The notes under the pieces were generated by a model. It was not told the origin of the DNA and searched no databases. It was given only the letters and a program-made list of their open reading frames with translations. Position numbers and translations under genes: made by a program. Shown here one piece after another: positions 43,384 through 52,487 of a stretch of 57,716 bases of DNA; the first letter of the stretch is position 1, and every line of letters begins with the position of its first letter. Location of the stretch: assembly GCA_034101475.1 (NCBI GenBank), contig JAXEJQ010000013.1, positions 1 to 57,716 of the forward strand, given 5' to 3'. The stretch is from Limivivens sp034101475. GTDB taxonomy: Bacteria > Bacillota > Clostridia > Lachnospirales > Lachnospiraceae.

Positions 43384-43743
43384 ATGCGCGTATTATACAG
43401 AGATCCGTCAGACCACACCCTTGCTGTGGCAGAGGTCACCAGCACTTCCTATTTCCCGGAGGAGGAAATCTTACAGTTCTCCGGTGATACGGATTTTGCC
43501 GTGCGTGCCGATAAAGCCGCCGCGGAAAAGCTGGTCCGCAGCCTGTATCTGGAAGGCCGGGTGGACGTTACCGGCTATGAAGCCTGTGAAGTGGAATTTG
43601 AGTTCGATGAGGACGACGATGAGGACGATTTCGATTTTGATGAGGATCTGGAGGATTCCATTTCCGATTTTCTTGATTCCGGAGAAGACACGATCTTCCG
43701 TCTGCCCCACCGGCTGGTATTCCCCGGCAGAGACAAAGACTGA
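43384..43743 (+). CDS. Small acidic protein of unknown function
   Basis: 119 aa, with AAAGGAGGAGATACCC before the ATG. No recognised domain. Residues 1-65 look alpha/beta (EVTSTSYFPEEEILQFSGDT, AEKLVRSLYLEGRVDVTGYE), then follows an Asp/Glu tract of about 25 residues (FEFDEDDDEDDFDFDEDLED) and a short tail. No signal peptide. Monocistronic, flanked by a promoter candidate and a good terminator, so expressed independently. The acidic tract might bind cations or mimic nucleic acid; that is speculation. Confidence 0.7.
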   Translation: MRVLYRDPSDHTLAVAEVTSTSYFPEEEILQFSGDTDFAVRADKAAAEKLVRSLYLEGRVDVTGYEACEVEFEFDEDDDEDDFDFDEDLEDSISDFLDSGEDTIFRLPHRLVFPGRDKD

Positions 43744-43751
43744 CCTCAACG

Positions 43752-43783
43752 AAAAAGAATCCTGCAAAACAGGATTCTTTTTC
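43752..43783. terminator. Bidirectional terminator
   Basis: AAAAAGAATCCTG and CAGGATTCTTTTT around a CAAAA loop. A-rich and T-rich flanks serve both the acidic protein gene and the convergent alpha-galactosidase gene. Confidence 0.85.
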
Positions 43784-43833
43784 CATTCTATGCGCAAATC
43801 CGCTTTCCGGGAAAGCCTCTTCTCCGGCAGTGT

Positions 43834-46026
43834 CTATGCCCTTTCCACAAAGTGGAACCGGAAGCTTTCATATTCCACCTTCGCCATGGGAACCGGGATT
43901 CCTGCTTCCATCAGCGCGCCTCCATAGTAGGTTTTCCCGTTCATTTCATACAGGGTATCTGCCTTTAAGCCCCGCACCTTCAGAAGCTCCGTCTGTCCGT
44001 TTGGCCGCATCTGAAGAGCCACGGCGCAGACCAGCGCCTCTGAGCCGTCCTCCGAAGCAAATTCCCAGGCATGAACCCCTCTGTTTTTCCCGGGATGGGT
44101 CAGGCGATAATAACGGCCGTCCCGAATCAGTTCCTCATAATTCCGGAATTCCTGAATCTGTCCTTTTACTGCCTCTTTTTCTTCCGGACTCATCCTGTTC
44201 ACATCCAGCTCATAGCCAAAGGTTCCTGCCATGGCCACGGTGGCCCTGGTTTCCAGGGGCGTATTCCGTCCGGTCTGCTCATTGGGACACCTGGACACAT
44301 GAGAGCCTACGGTGCTGACCGGGTAGCAGAAGGAGGTCCCGTACTGAATGGTCAGGCGCTCCACCGCATCCGTGTCATCACTGCACCAGATCTGAGGCGT
44401 ATAATACAGCATACCGGCATCAAACCGGCCGCCGCCGCCGCTGCAGCCCTCCACCAGCAGATCCGGATAACGCTCCAGCAGCCGTTCCAGAACCTCATAA
44501 AGCCCAAGCACATACCGGTGCGCTGTCTCACCCTGCCGATCCGCAGGCAGAGCGGCGCTGTAAAGATCCGAAATACTCCGGTTGAAATCCCATTTCACAT
44601 ACTCGATTTTCGCATGATCCAGAACCTGGCACATCTGCTCAAAAATACCGTCCCGCACCTCTTTTCTGGAAAAATCCAGAACCAGCTGATAGCGGCTGCG
44701 CACCGGACGTTTTCCAGGCACCTGCAGCGCCCAGTCCGGATGAGCCCGGTACAGATCACTGTCCTCTGAAACACACTCGGGCTCAAACCAGATTCCAAAC
44801 TGCAGTCCCAGGGCATGGATCCGCTCTGACAGCTCTGCCAGACTGCAGCCCAGCTTCTGCTCATTGACCGTCCAGTCCCCCAGGCCGCTGGAATCACCAT
44901 CCCGCTTTCCAAACCAGCCGTCATCCATCACAAACAGCTCTGCGCCCAGCTCTGCCGCTTCCCTGGCCATACGCACCAGCTTGTCCCCGTCAAAGTCGAA
45001 ATACACGCCTTCCCAGCTGTTTAACAGCACCGGTCTTCTGGCCGTCTTGTATTTTCCGCGGCACAGATTGTGCCGGTATGCGGTGTGATACCGCTGAGAA
45101 AGAGTTTCCAGTCCGGCTTCCGAATAAACCATGGCAGCCTCCGGCGCATAAAAGCTCTCTCCCGGCTCCAGTCTCCAGGAAAAATTCTCCGGATGAATTC
45201 CCAGCACCACCCGGGTCTGGTCATACTGATCCACGCCGGCAGCTCCATAGAAATCACCGCTGTACAGGAAGGAAAATCCGTAACAGGAGCCTGCTTCCTC
45301 CATGGTATCACTGTCACATATCACAAAAAACGGATTGTACTGGTGGCTGGAAGCACCTCTGGTACTGCCGATGACCTGGCTGCCATGTCCCAGAGGCATC
45401 CGCTGAGGAGTCCGCTCCTTGGCATGACGTCCATAGAAGATCTCCATTTCGTAACCGTCCCGCAGAAAATCCACACAGGTACTGAGTACCCTTTCCAGAG
45501 CAATTGTTTTTTTGCTGAGATTTTCCACCTTTACTGCCCGGGTAATCAGATCCAGATCCTCCAGAACACCGTAAAACAGCGAAACCCGAATCTGTCCGGT
45601 GGTGTCCAGAAGCTTCAGAACCAGTGTATCCGCCTTCGTATCCTCTGTGGCATAAATGGCCGGGAGCCCCGGGATTCCATACTTGCCCTCCGCCAGCTCA
45701 AAGCCTTCATAGCGCAGCTCACAGGCTGTTGTTCCGTCTCCGAAGCGCACCTTCAGGGCGCTCTCCCGATAATCGCCGCTTCCGAAAACCGGATACTCCT
45801 GCGGAAGCGCATCCAGAGAATAGGTGCGGTCATTCCCCTTTTCATAGGGATTCCCGGAAAATCCGTGATCTGCGTATGTAATCAGATAAGAATAATCACA
45901 TACCGGCGTTCTCTTTCCATAGTAGGTATGCAGCAGCACACCGCAGTCGTCCGCCTTCATCTGGTACATTGTATGAGCGGTCTGCAGCGTAAACAGGTTC
46001 CTGCTTTCATTCAGTAAAATAGCCAT
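43834..46026 (-). CDS. Alpha-galactosidase (GH36)
   Basis: 730 aa, full length. N-terminal beta-sandwich, then a TIM barrel with ELFVMDDGWFG, nucleophile Asp480 in YVKWDFNRS, EGCSGGGGRFD and acid/base Asp550 in IWCSDDTDAVERL, positions close to those in Geobacillus AgaA/AgaB. No signal peptide, so it cleaves imported raffinose-family sugars or melibiose inside the cell. The importer genes are upstream in the same direction and an AraC regulator is divergent. The start follows AAGGAGAGAAAGAC. Its leader is unusually A/C-rich. Confidence 0.94.
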   Translation of the reverse strand: MAILLNESRNLFTLQTAHTMYQMKADDCGVLLHTYYGKRTPVCDYSYLITYADHGFSGNPYEKGNDRTYSLDALPQEYPVFGSGDYRESALKVRFGDGTTACELRYEGFELAEGKYGIPGLPAIYATEDTKADTLVLKLLDTTGQIRVSLFYGVLEDLDLITRAVKVENLSKKTIALERVLSTCVDFLRDGYEMEIFYGRHAKERTPQRMPLGHGSQVIGSTRGASSHQYNPFFVICDSDTMEEAGSCYGFSFLYSGDFYGAAGVDQYDQTRVVLGIHPENFSWRLEPGESFYAPEAAMVYSEAGLETLSQRYHTAYRHNLCRGKYKTARRPVLLNSWEGVYFDFDGDKLVRMAREAAELGAELFVMDDGWFGKRDGDSSGLGDWTVNEQKLGCSLAELSERIHALGLQFGIWFEPECVSEDSDLYRAHPDWALQVPGKRPVRSRYQLVLDFSRKEVRDGIFEQMCQVLDHAKIEYVKWDFNRSISDLYSAALPADRQGETAHRYVLGLYEVLERLLERYPDLLVEGCSGGGGRFDAGMLYYTPQIWCSDDTDAVERLTIQYGTSFCYPVSTVGSHVSRCPNEQTGRNTPLETRATVAMAGTFGYELDVNRMSPEEKEAVKGQIQEFRNYEELIRDGRYYRLTHPGKNRGVHAWEFASEDGSEALVCAVALQMRPNGQTELLKVRGLKADTLYEMNGKTYYGGALMEAGIPVPMAKVEYESFRFHFVERA

Positions 46027-46039
46027 GTCTTTCTCTCCT

Positions 46040-46160
46040 TTTTGTTTGCTCTGTTAGTTTTGATCGTTCTGTCAGCTTCTGTTTTTTTGTTTGTTTTGTT
46101 TTATCTGTTTTGTTTGTTGTGTCAGTCTTGTTTCTTCTGTTTGACCTGTTCGTTCTGTAT
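46040..46160 (-). other. A/C-rich, G-poor leader before the alpha-galactosidase gene
   Basis: On the minus strand the ~120 nt before the ribosome binding site consist of repeated CAAACA, AACAGA and AAAACA words (for example AAACAAAACAAACAAAA) with almost no secondary structure. A short open frame runs through it but has no ribosome site and simple composition. Confidence 0.6.
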
Positions 46161-46196
46161 ATTTTTGTATCTTGCTGTCTTTTCCGGATAAACCTC

Positions 46197-46221
46197 CAGC
46201 CGGAGAGCACTTCTCCGGCTG
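46197..46221 (-). promoter_or_regulatory. Stem-loop between permease and alpha-galactosidase genes
   Basis: CAGCCGGAGA and TCTCCGGCTG enclose a 5-nt loop; no T run follows. Situated between the second permease and the alpha-galactosidase leader; could trim or stabilise the upstream mRNA. Confidence 0.5.
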
Positions 46222-46229
46222 ACAGTCTC

Positions 46230-47072
46230 TTATTTTACGGCGCCGTTTACAACACCATTTAAAATCTGCTTCTGGCAGATGAGATAGAAAATCAGAATCG
46301 GAATCAACGCCAGCAAATAGGAAGCGAAGGCCAGGTTATAGTTGGTTCCGAACTGCGTCTGGAAGGTAAGCTGTGCCAGAGGCAGGGTATTCCGGTCCGT
46401 TCCGGACATAATCACCAGCGGGGTCATCACATCATTCCAGGTACCCAGCACCGTCAGAACGGCAACGGTGGCATGCATGGGTTTCATGATCGGGAAAAGA
46501 ATGCTCCAGTATGTTTTCCAGGTGGAGGCACCGTCCACTCTGGCTGCTTCTTCCAGTGCAATGGGGATATTCTTCAGATATCCGCTGTACAGCATCAGGT
46601 TCATCGGCATATAAAATACGATGTACAAAATGATAACACCGGCCATATTTCCAATTCCCATTTCTGAGGTCTGCTTTACCAGCGGCATCATCAGGATTGC
46701 AAAGGGAACGAACATACCGCTTACAATGTACAGATAAACGAATTTATATGCCTTGCTTTCCGCCATGCTTCTTCCGATGGCATAGCCTGCAATGGAGTGA
46801 ATCAGCACGGACAGCCCCACGGCAAGAATAGAAATAATCAGACTGTTCCCCAGAGAATTCCAGAAATCCGTCACCCGCATGGCCTCCGCAAAATTGCTCA
46901 GACTGAAGGCGGAGGGCAGAGCCAGAGCGCCCATGATGTCATTTGTCATTTCGGAGGGCTGCTTCAGCGCAATCACAATGGCCATATACAGCGGGAAGAA
47001 GATGGTCACACAGCCCAGAATCAGTAAAATCGTAATCGGCCAACTGACCTTTTTGGTATCTTGACTACTCAT
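46230..47072 (-). CDS. Sugar ABC transporter permease (MsmG/RafG type)
   Basis: 280 aa with six helices and EAA loop LEEAARVDGASTWKTYWSILFP. C-terminus CQKQILNGVVNGAVK is typical of MalG-like partners. The ATG overlaps the stop of the previous permease by one base. Imports alpha-galactosides by context with the downstream GH36 gene. Confidence 0.9.
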   Translation of the reverse strand: MSSQDTKKVSWPITILLILGCVTIFFPLYMAIVIALKQPSEMTNDIMGALALPSAFSLSNFAEAMRVTDFWNSLGNSLIISILAVGLSVLIHSIAGYAIGRSMAESKAYKFVYLYIVSGMFVPFAILMMPLVKQTSEMGIGNMAGVIILYIVFYMPMNLMLYSGYLKNIPIALEEAARVDGASTWKTYWSILFPIMKPMHATVAVLTVLGTWNDVMTPLVIMSGTDRNTLPLAQLTFQTQFGTNYNLAFASYLLALIPILIFYLICQKQILNGVVNGAVK

Positions 47073-47944
47073 TATAACTGCTCCTCCTTTTTATTTAATG
47101 CGGTAAGCTGGAATACCGAAATTGCCACAATCACAACGAAGAACACCACCGCGTTGGCACTCTGGAAGCCAAACTGGCCGCCGCTCATACCGTTCTGGTA
47201 AATCAGATAGGAGATGGATTCTGTGCTCTGGGCCGGGCCGCCTTTGGTCAATGCCATGATCTGGTCAAATACCATCAGGAAGTTTTTCATACAGAGAACC
47301 ATATTGATGGTAAAAAACGGAATAATCAGCGGAAAGGTCAGATTTTTGAACTTCTTCCATCCGGTGGCTCCGTCCAGGGCGCCTGCCTCATACACGTCCT
47401 CCGGTACGGTCTGCAGACCGGAGATATAAATAATGGTATTCATGGCCACAGACTGCCATGCGCCGACGATGACAATGGCAAACCATGCGGTACTCGTACT
47501 GGAGAGCATATTTCTGCTTAAAAATTCACTTCCGACAGCACTTCCGATGGCGGGCAGAATGTACGTAAAGATAAAGCTGAAAATATAGCCCACAACCAGT
47601 CCGCCCAGGACATTGGGCAGGAAATAAATACCGCGCAGCGCGCTCTTAAACTTGATTTTACTGTTCAGGCCCAGAGCCAGAATCAAACTGATGACATTGA
47701 CAAGGATCGTACACACAATGGCATATTTGAACGTAAACAGATAGGATCTGCCCACTCTGGCATCCTGGAACAGGTCGATGTAATTGCGCAGGCCCACCCA
47801 TTCGTAGCTTCCGTAGCCCTTGAAATTGGTAAAGCTGTAGATAAAGCCCTTGATCAGCGGCAGGGTATTAAAAAGAAAGAATAATACCACAACCGGAATT
47901 GTAATCAGCAAAAATGTCCGTTTTCTGTCATTTCCCTTTCCCAT
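47072..47944 (-). CDS. Sugar ABC transporter permease (MsmF/RafF type)
   Basis: 290 aa from the ATG at 47944, which follows the binding-protein stop by one base and has GGGGGC upstream; an in-frame ATG five codons earlier is less well placed. Six helices and EAA loop YEAGALDGATGWKKFKNLTFP. Partner of the next permease. As with the other sugar importers here, no ATPase is encoded beside it. Confidence 0.88.
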   Translation of the reverse strand: MGKGNDRKRTFLLITIPVVVLFFLFNTLPLIKGFIYSFTNFKGYGSYEWVGLRNYIDLFQDARVGRSYLFTFKYAIVCTILVNVISLILALGLNSKIKFKSALRGIYFLPNVLGGLVVGYIFSFIFTYILPAIGSAVGSEFLSRNMLSSTSTAWFAIVIVGAWQSVAMNTIIYISGLQTVPEDVYEAGALDGATGWKKFKNLTFPLIIPFFTINMVLCMKNFLMVFDQIMALTKGGPAQSTESISYLIYQNGMSGGQFGFQSANAVVFFVVIVAISVFQLTALNKKEEQL

Positions 47945-47945
47945 T

Positions 47946-49232
47946 TTACTTGCCCCCATTCTCTTCCTGATACTTCTGAACCTTCCGGATAATATCCCGG
48001 TTATAGCGCACCCAGTCTGTGTCGAACCGGGTGAGGAACGCATCCACATCTCCTTCCATCAGATAGGTCTGGATCATGGCATCCACACTCATCTCCGACG
48101 GATAATAGTGATCCTGATAGTCCGCCATTCTTCCCTCTTCAATGAAAGACACCATACCGTCCAGCATGGAAGGAAGCTGGAAATCCCCTTCCTTGCAGGG
48201 AACCGCGTTCTGATTGTCCAGATAGGCCTGAATGCTTTCATCCTCCAGCAGGAACCGCAGGACCTCATAGGCGGCATCCTTGTTTTTGCAGTCTGCCATA
48301 ACGGAGAACTGCAGATCGATACCGGAATTCAGCTGATTTTCCTCCGCATTATCGCTTGCCGGAAAGACAAAGGAATCAATATTCATTTCCGGATTTACCG
48401 ATAAAATCTGAGGTACCGCGTAGCTTCCGATGACATACATGGCCGATTCCCCTCTGGCAAAAGCCGTGCAGGCGTCATTGTAGGAATATCCGTAGGGATC
48501 CGGCTGGGCATACTGGAGAAGCTGGTAAATCTTTTCCGCTGCCTCCCGGTATGCCTCCGCAAAGGTGGCCTCTCCCCGGTTGACCTGGGCACAGATGTCT
48601 GCCGGAGCCAGATCGACGCAGATGGCATTCCAGGGCGCCAGGCAGGTCCAGGTATCCTTGAATCCGAAATACAGCGGAAGCTGGCCGCTCTCCCGGATGG
48701 CCTCGCAGAGCTCCAGAAACTCCGTCCAGGTTTCCGGAATCTCCCAGCCGTTTTCCCGGAACATATCCCGGTTATACAGAATTCCCGCTGCATTGGCCAC
48801 ATAAGGCACCGCATAGGTTCCCTCCACCGGAACAAATTCCAGGTTCTTGTCAATATCCAGATAAGCCTGTTTGATGTCTGCCAGTCCCTCAAAATCGGAA
48901 ATATCCATCAGCATATCCGAATCCAGAAAATTGGAATAATTCACATCGCCGCCGATTCCGATGATATCCGGGGCATCCTCTTTGATAAAACGTGTCTTTA
49001 ACACCGTCATGGCGTCATTGGGAGAAGAAATCTTCAGCACAATGTCATCATGCGTCTCATTGAACCGCTGTTCAATCTCCTCAAAGGCCTTTACGGCCTC
49101 CGGTTTATACTGCACCAGTTCAATCACCGTCTTCCCGTTCTCTGTCCCGGAAGACCCACAGCCTGTCAGGCAAAGGCCTGCGAAGACTGCCGCCGCCGCT
49201 TTAAAAGCTGCGGATTTTCCTTTTTTCTTCAT
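47946..49232 (-). CDS. Sugar ABC transporter substrate-binding lipoprotein
   Basis: 428 aa from the ATG at 49232 (AAAGGAG 9 nt upstream). Lipobox CLTGC after a short hydrophobic signal, so lipid-anchored at the outer face of the membrane. SBP_bac_1 fold with RFIKEDAPDIIGIGGDVNYS, ARGESAMYVIGSYAVPQI and CKNKDAAYEVLRFLLEDE. By context binds raffinose, stachyose or melibiose. First gene of the alpha-galactoside operon, read away from the AraC gene. Confidence 0.9.
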   Translation of the reverse strand: MKKKGKSAAFKAAAAVFAGLCLTGCGSSGTENGKTVIELVQYKPEAVKAFEEIEQRFNETHDDIVLKISSPNDAMTVLKTRFIKEDAPDIIGIGGDVNYSNFLDSDMLMDISDFEGLADIKQAYLDIDKNLEFVPVEGTYAVPYVANAAGILYNRDMFRENGWEIPETWTEFLELCEAIRESGQLPLYFGFKDTWTCLAPWNAICVDLAPADICAQVNRGEATFAEAYREAAEKIYQLLQYAQPDPYGYSYNDACTAFARGESAMYVIGSYAVPQILSVNPEMNIDSFVFPASDNAEENQLNSGIDLQFSVMADCKNKDAAYEVLRFLLEDESIQAYLDNQNAVPCKEGDFQLPSMLDGMVSFIEEGRMADYQDHYYPSEMSVDAMIQTYLMEGDVDAFLTRFDTDWVRYNRDIIRKVQKYQEENGGK

Positions 49233-49585
49233 ACCCTCATGCTCCTTTCTTCTTTGCACACTTTCCTTTTTCTGCCTCAATTATTTCCGTCAAATATTCC
49301 TTTTCTTTTTCTGCCGGCCCAGCATTTTGTATGTTTTTATTTCCTTTGGTATTATAAAGTCTAGCATTTTACCGAAAAAACGTAAATATTCGGATGTGTC
49401 TGTATAGATACCATTTTGCGTGCTTTTCAGAATATAGTTGAACTATAGACTCATTTTGGTATATAATAGAGAAAAATTCTGAATTTTCGTTACTTTCCAA
49501 TAAAAAATCATCACCGGTTTTATCTATTTTCACCAGATATCGGAGGGAATTCTCTTCGATCCCGGTACCGCAGAGGAGGATTTTT
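49233..49585. promoter_or_regulatory. Divergent control region of the alpha-galactoside genes
   Basis: On the plus strand TTGAAC (49438-49443), an 18-nt spacer and TATAAT (49462-49467) form a fair promoter for the AraC gene. On the minus strand a TATAAT-like box is present near 49350-49356 with no good -35, as expected for an activator-dependent promoter. AraC binding sites are probably here but are not identified. Confidence 0.65.
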
Positions 49586-50446
49586 ATGGCCAACACCCTT
49601 TTTTCCATCTTTCAGGACGAACGTTTTATGGATCTGACCCTCTACCAGTGCGGCTATGAAAAATGCGCGCCGCTCCATTCCTTCGGCCCTTATGTTCGGA
49701 ATCACTACCTGCTCCATTACATCATTTCCGGAAAAGGTACACTTCATTCCGATGACGCTTCCCATAACACCACCGTCTACCATCTGAACGCCGGCAGCGG
49801 TTTCCTGATTGAACCCTGCTTCTGCAATCTGTATTTTGCGGATCAGCACGATCCCTGGGAATACATCTGGCTGGAATTCGGCGGCCTCAGGGCCAGGGAA
49901 TTTCTGGAGACAGCCGGACTTTCCCAAGCCCAGCCCGTTTACCGGCCGGACACCGCCGAACACGGCCAGAAGGTCCTGGAGGAAATGTTTGCCATTCTTC
50001 ACAACTCTGAAAACTCACCGCTGAATCAGATCGGCCATCTGTATCTTTTTATGGATCTGCTGATCCGGAGCTCTCTGTCCCGGAAACAGCTTCAGGGTGG
50101 CCGCCTCAGCGAGTTTTATGCCAGAGAAACCATTTCCTTTATTGAGCAATATTATAATCAGAATATCACTGTCCTGGATATGGCCAAGCGCTGCAGCCTG
50201 GATCGCAGCTATTTCGGGAAAATCTTTAAAGAAGTGGTGGGACAGTCCCCCCAAGAATTTCTGATTCAGTATCGGATGGCAAAGGCAGCCGAGGCTCTGA
50301 CCATCACAGACCGCCCAATCGGAGATATCGGCGTCTCCGTGGGATATCAGAACCTGCTGCATTTTTCCAGGGCCTTTAAAAATGTGTATGGGATTTCGCC
50401 GAGAGAATACCGGCAGAAGAACCGACTGAAAGCCGATAAGAAATAA
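49586..50446 (+). CDS. AraC-family regulator of alpha-galactoside use
   Basis: 286 aa, GAGGAGG before the ATG. N-terminal cupin-like AraC sugar-binding domain (HYIISGKGTLHSDD, GFLIEPCFCNLYFADQ and PWEYIWLEFGG) and C-terminal double HTH (LDMAKRCSLDRSYFGKIFKE, then SVGYQNLLHFSRAFKNVYG). Resembles RafR/MsmR-type activators. Divergent from the GH36/importer operon, which it most likely activates in the presence of melibiose or raffinose. Confidence 0.9.
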   Translation: MANTLFSIFQDERFMDLTLYQCGYEKCAPLHSFGPYVRNHYLLHYIISGKGTLHSDDASHNTTVYHLNAGSGFLIEPCFCNLYFADQHDPWEYIWLEFGGLRAREFLETAGLSQAQPVYRPDTAEHGQKVLEEMFAILHNSENSPLNQIGHLYLFMDLLIRSSLSRKQLQGGRLSEFYARETISFIEQYYNQNITVLDMAKRCSLDRSYFGKIFKEVVGQSPQEFLIQYRMAKAAEALTITDRPIGDIGVSVGYQNLLHFSRAFKNVYGISPREYRQKNRLKADKK

Positions 50447-50472
50447 AAAAACGGGATACCAGCCGCCCGGAT

Positions 50473-51180
50473 TCACAGATCCAGACCGGCATGGTATCCC
50501 TGATACATCGCATGCATAATACTGCTGACGCGCTCTGCATCTCCGATAATTCTGATACAGGGCGCAATTCTCCGTAATTCTTCACATTCCCGGCGGCGCG
50601 GTTTCTGTCCCAATGCGCAGATCACACTCTTGGCAGGGACCACTACTTTTTCCCCTTTCTGATCTTCACAGAGCACACAGTCCTCCAGAATCCGGATTAC
50701 CCGGCATCCGGTATGAACCTGCACACACCCATCCATATATTCCAGCAAAACCGGACGGAATTTCGCGTTTGCGTCTGTACAAAGCTCTTCTTTCATTTCA
50801 ATCAGATGAACCAAATGGCCGGTTTGTCCCAAATGAAGGGCTATTTCACATCCGGCAAGTCCACCGCCCAGAACGGCGATCTCCTGTTTGATTTCATCCG
50901 TATGCCGGTAATACTCGGTCACATGAATCACCTGTTTTCTCTGGATTCCCGGAATCGGCGGAATCCAGGGCTCCGCCCCCAGGGCCAGAACAAGTTCATC
51001 CGGCTGCTCCTTTTTCACATAATCCGGCGTAACCTTTGTCCTTCTCCGGATCTCTACTCCTGCCCTGATACAAAGTCTTTCATAGGTTTTAGCCAGATCA
51101 TACATGGCATACTTAAAGGGAATGGCCTGTTCCCCTACCAGAACTCCGCCGGAAAGATACACGATTCTTTTACCGAAGCT
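50473..51180 (-). pseudogene. Old-yellow-enzyme-type NADH:flavin oxidoreductase, C-terminal fragment
   Basis: About 235 residues matching the FAD/NAD-binding half of a 2,4-dienoyl-CoA reductase/BaiCD-like enzyme: FKYAMYDLAKTYERL, LVLALGAEPWIPPIPG, the NAD fold EIAVLGGGLAGCEIALHLG and the C-terminal IRIIGDAERVSSIMHAM. The FMN TIM barrel, the 4Fe-4S cysteines and the first part of the FAD domain are missing. The frame stays open to about 51880 but that part is antisense to another gene. It ends abruptly where a homologous gene on the other strand begins. Confidence 0.8.
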
Positions 51181-51200
51181 TTTACGTTTCCTTCCCAGTA
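51140..51200. other. Junction of two truncated oxidoreductase genes, head to head
   Basis: Left of here a minus-strand fragment lacks everything before the FAD domain; right of here a plus-strand paralog begins in the last part of its TIM barrel. No start codon, ribosome site or promoter is present for either. The breakpoint is between about 51160 and 51190. Confidence 0.65.
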
Positions 51201-52386
51201 TATGCAGCAGGGGGTCAATACCTGGACAGCCCAATATGTCAAAGCGCATGTGAACATCCCGGTGGAAACCGTCGGAGGTATTAACGATCCGGACTATGCG
51301 GAACACATCATCCGTGATGGTGTCGCCGACTTTGTCGCAATGGCCAGAAGCTTTATCGCTGATCCGGATTGGGCGGAAAAAGCCAGGCTTGGAAAGGCAG
51401 ACGATATCCGGCCATGTATCCGCTGTCTCCATTGTATGGATTTCTGTGAGCCGCTGGATTCTTCCGGAAGTCTCAGCTGCTGCAGTGTCAATGCACGCCG
51501 TATTTACCGCAGGCCTCTGGAACATGTGATCCGTTCCAAAGAACAAAAACAGGTGATCATCGTAGGAGGCGGTCCTGCCGGAATGAACGCGGCAATTGAA
51601 ATTGCAGACCAGGGACACCAGGTAACCCTCCTGGAAAAGGAGAAAAAACTCGGCGGACGTCTGGAATTTGCGGATTTTCTTTCTTTTAAGTCCGGAGTCC
51701 GGAATTATCGGGAATATCTGATCCGCCAGGTGAAAAAACGCAAAAACATTACTATTAAAACAGAATGTAAAGTGACCCGTGACCTGCTCGCTTCTTATCA
51801 TGCAGATGCCATTGTCATTGCATCCGGTGCAGACAAATTTGTTCCGAACATTCCGGGAAGCAGCCTGCCAATTGCCATCCATTCATCGGACATCTTCCGT
51901 CATACGGACAAGATCGGAGACCGTGTTGTTGTCATCGGCGGCGGTGATGTTGGCTGCGAACTTACCATTCAGCTGCAGACCATGGGAAAAACCGTACATC
52001 TCATCGAAGCCGCGGATCGATTGATGAAATTCTCGAAAGGCTTCTGGGAAGATAAAGTGTTTACGGAATTCTTTCTGACACATGAATATAAACCGGATCT
52101 TCGCAGTTTTGATGATTTGAAAAATGTGACTTCTGTACATATACATCTTTCTTCCAGATGTGATTCCATAACAGAACGGGGAGTACGGTTTACAGACAAA
52201 GACGGACAAAGCCATGAAATCGAAGCCGACACGGTCATTCTTTCCACCGGACTTTGCAATCAGCCGGATGACCTGGACTGCCTTGATGACCTTGCAGAAA
52301 CCGTCCTGTATATCGGCGACCGCAGACAGCCTGCCAATATTGAAAATGCAACCAGAGACGGCTATACTGCTTCTCTGCGGATTTAA
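51187..52386 (+). pseudogene. Old-yellow-enzyme-type NADH:flavin oxidoreductase, N-terminally truncated
   Basis: About 400 residues starting in the barrel at FPSQYMQQGVNTW. It includes the FMN-site end TVGGINDPDYAEHIIRDG and ADFVAMARSFIADPDW, the 4Fe-4S cysteines in RPCIRCLHCMDFCE and CCSVNARR, the FAD motif VIIVGGGPAGMNAAIEIADQ and the NAD motif VVVIGGGDVGCELTIQLQ. Full enzymes are about 640-660 aa, so roughly 250 residues of the barrel are lost. The 3' end is intact and has a strong terminator. Family members reduce enoyl compounds, bile-acid or plant enone substrates; this one is likely inactive. Confidence 0.82.
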
Positions 52387-52406
52387 AAGCATCACAAGGC
52401 ATTAAG

Positions 52407-52459
52407 AAACCGCCGCCAGATGATTCGAAACCCGAAGCATCTGGCAGGCGGTTTTTTTT
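52407..52459. terminator. Terminator between oxidoreductase remnant and malL
   Basis: AAACCGCC / GGCGGTTT outer pairs with CCAGATG / CATCTGG inner pairs, then eight T residues on the plus strand. Confidence 0.85.
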
Positions 52460-52487
52460 GACTGCTTTTTAATCTGACCGTATGCGA

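Noticed and set aside
45070..46017. 315-codon plus-strand frame opposite the alpha-galactosidase gene
   Set aside because: Antisense to a full GH36 enzyme with catalytic residues in the expected positions.
46007..46210. 67-codon Lys/Thr/Arg-rich frame in the alpha-galactosidase leader
   Set aside because: Composition follows from the CAAACA-type low-complexity DNA; no ribosome binding site.
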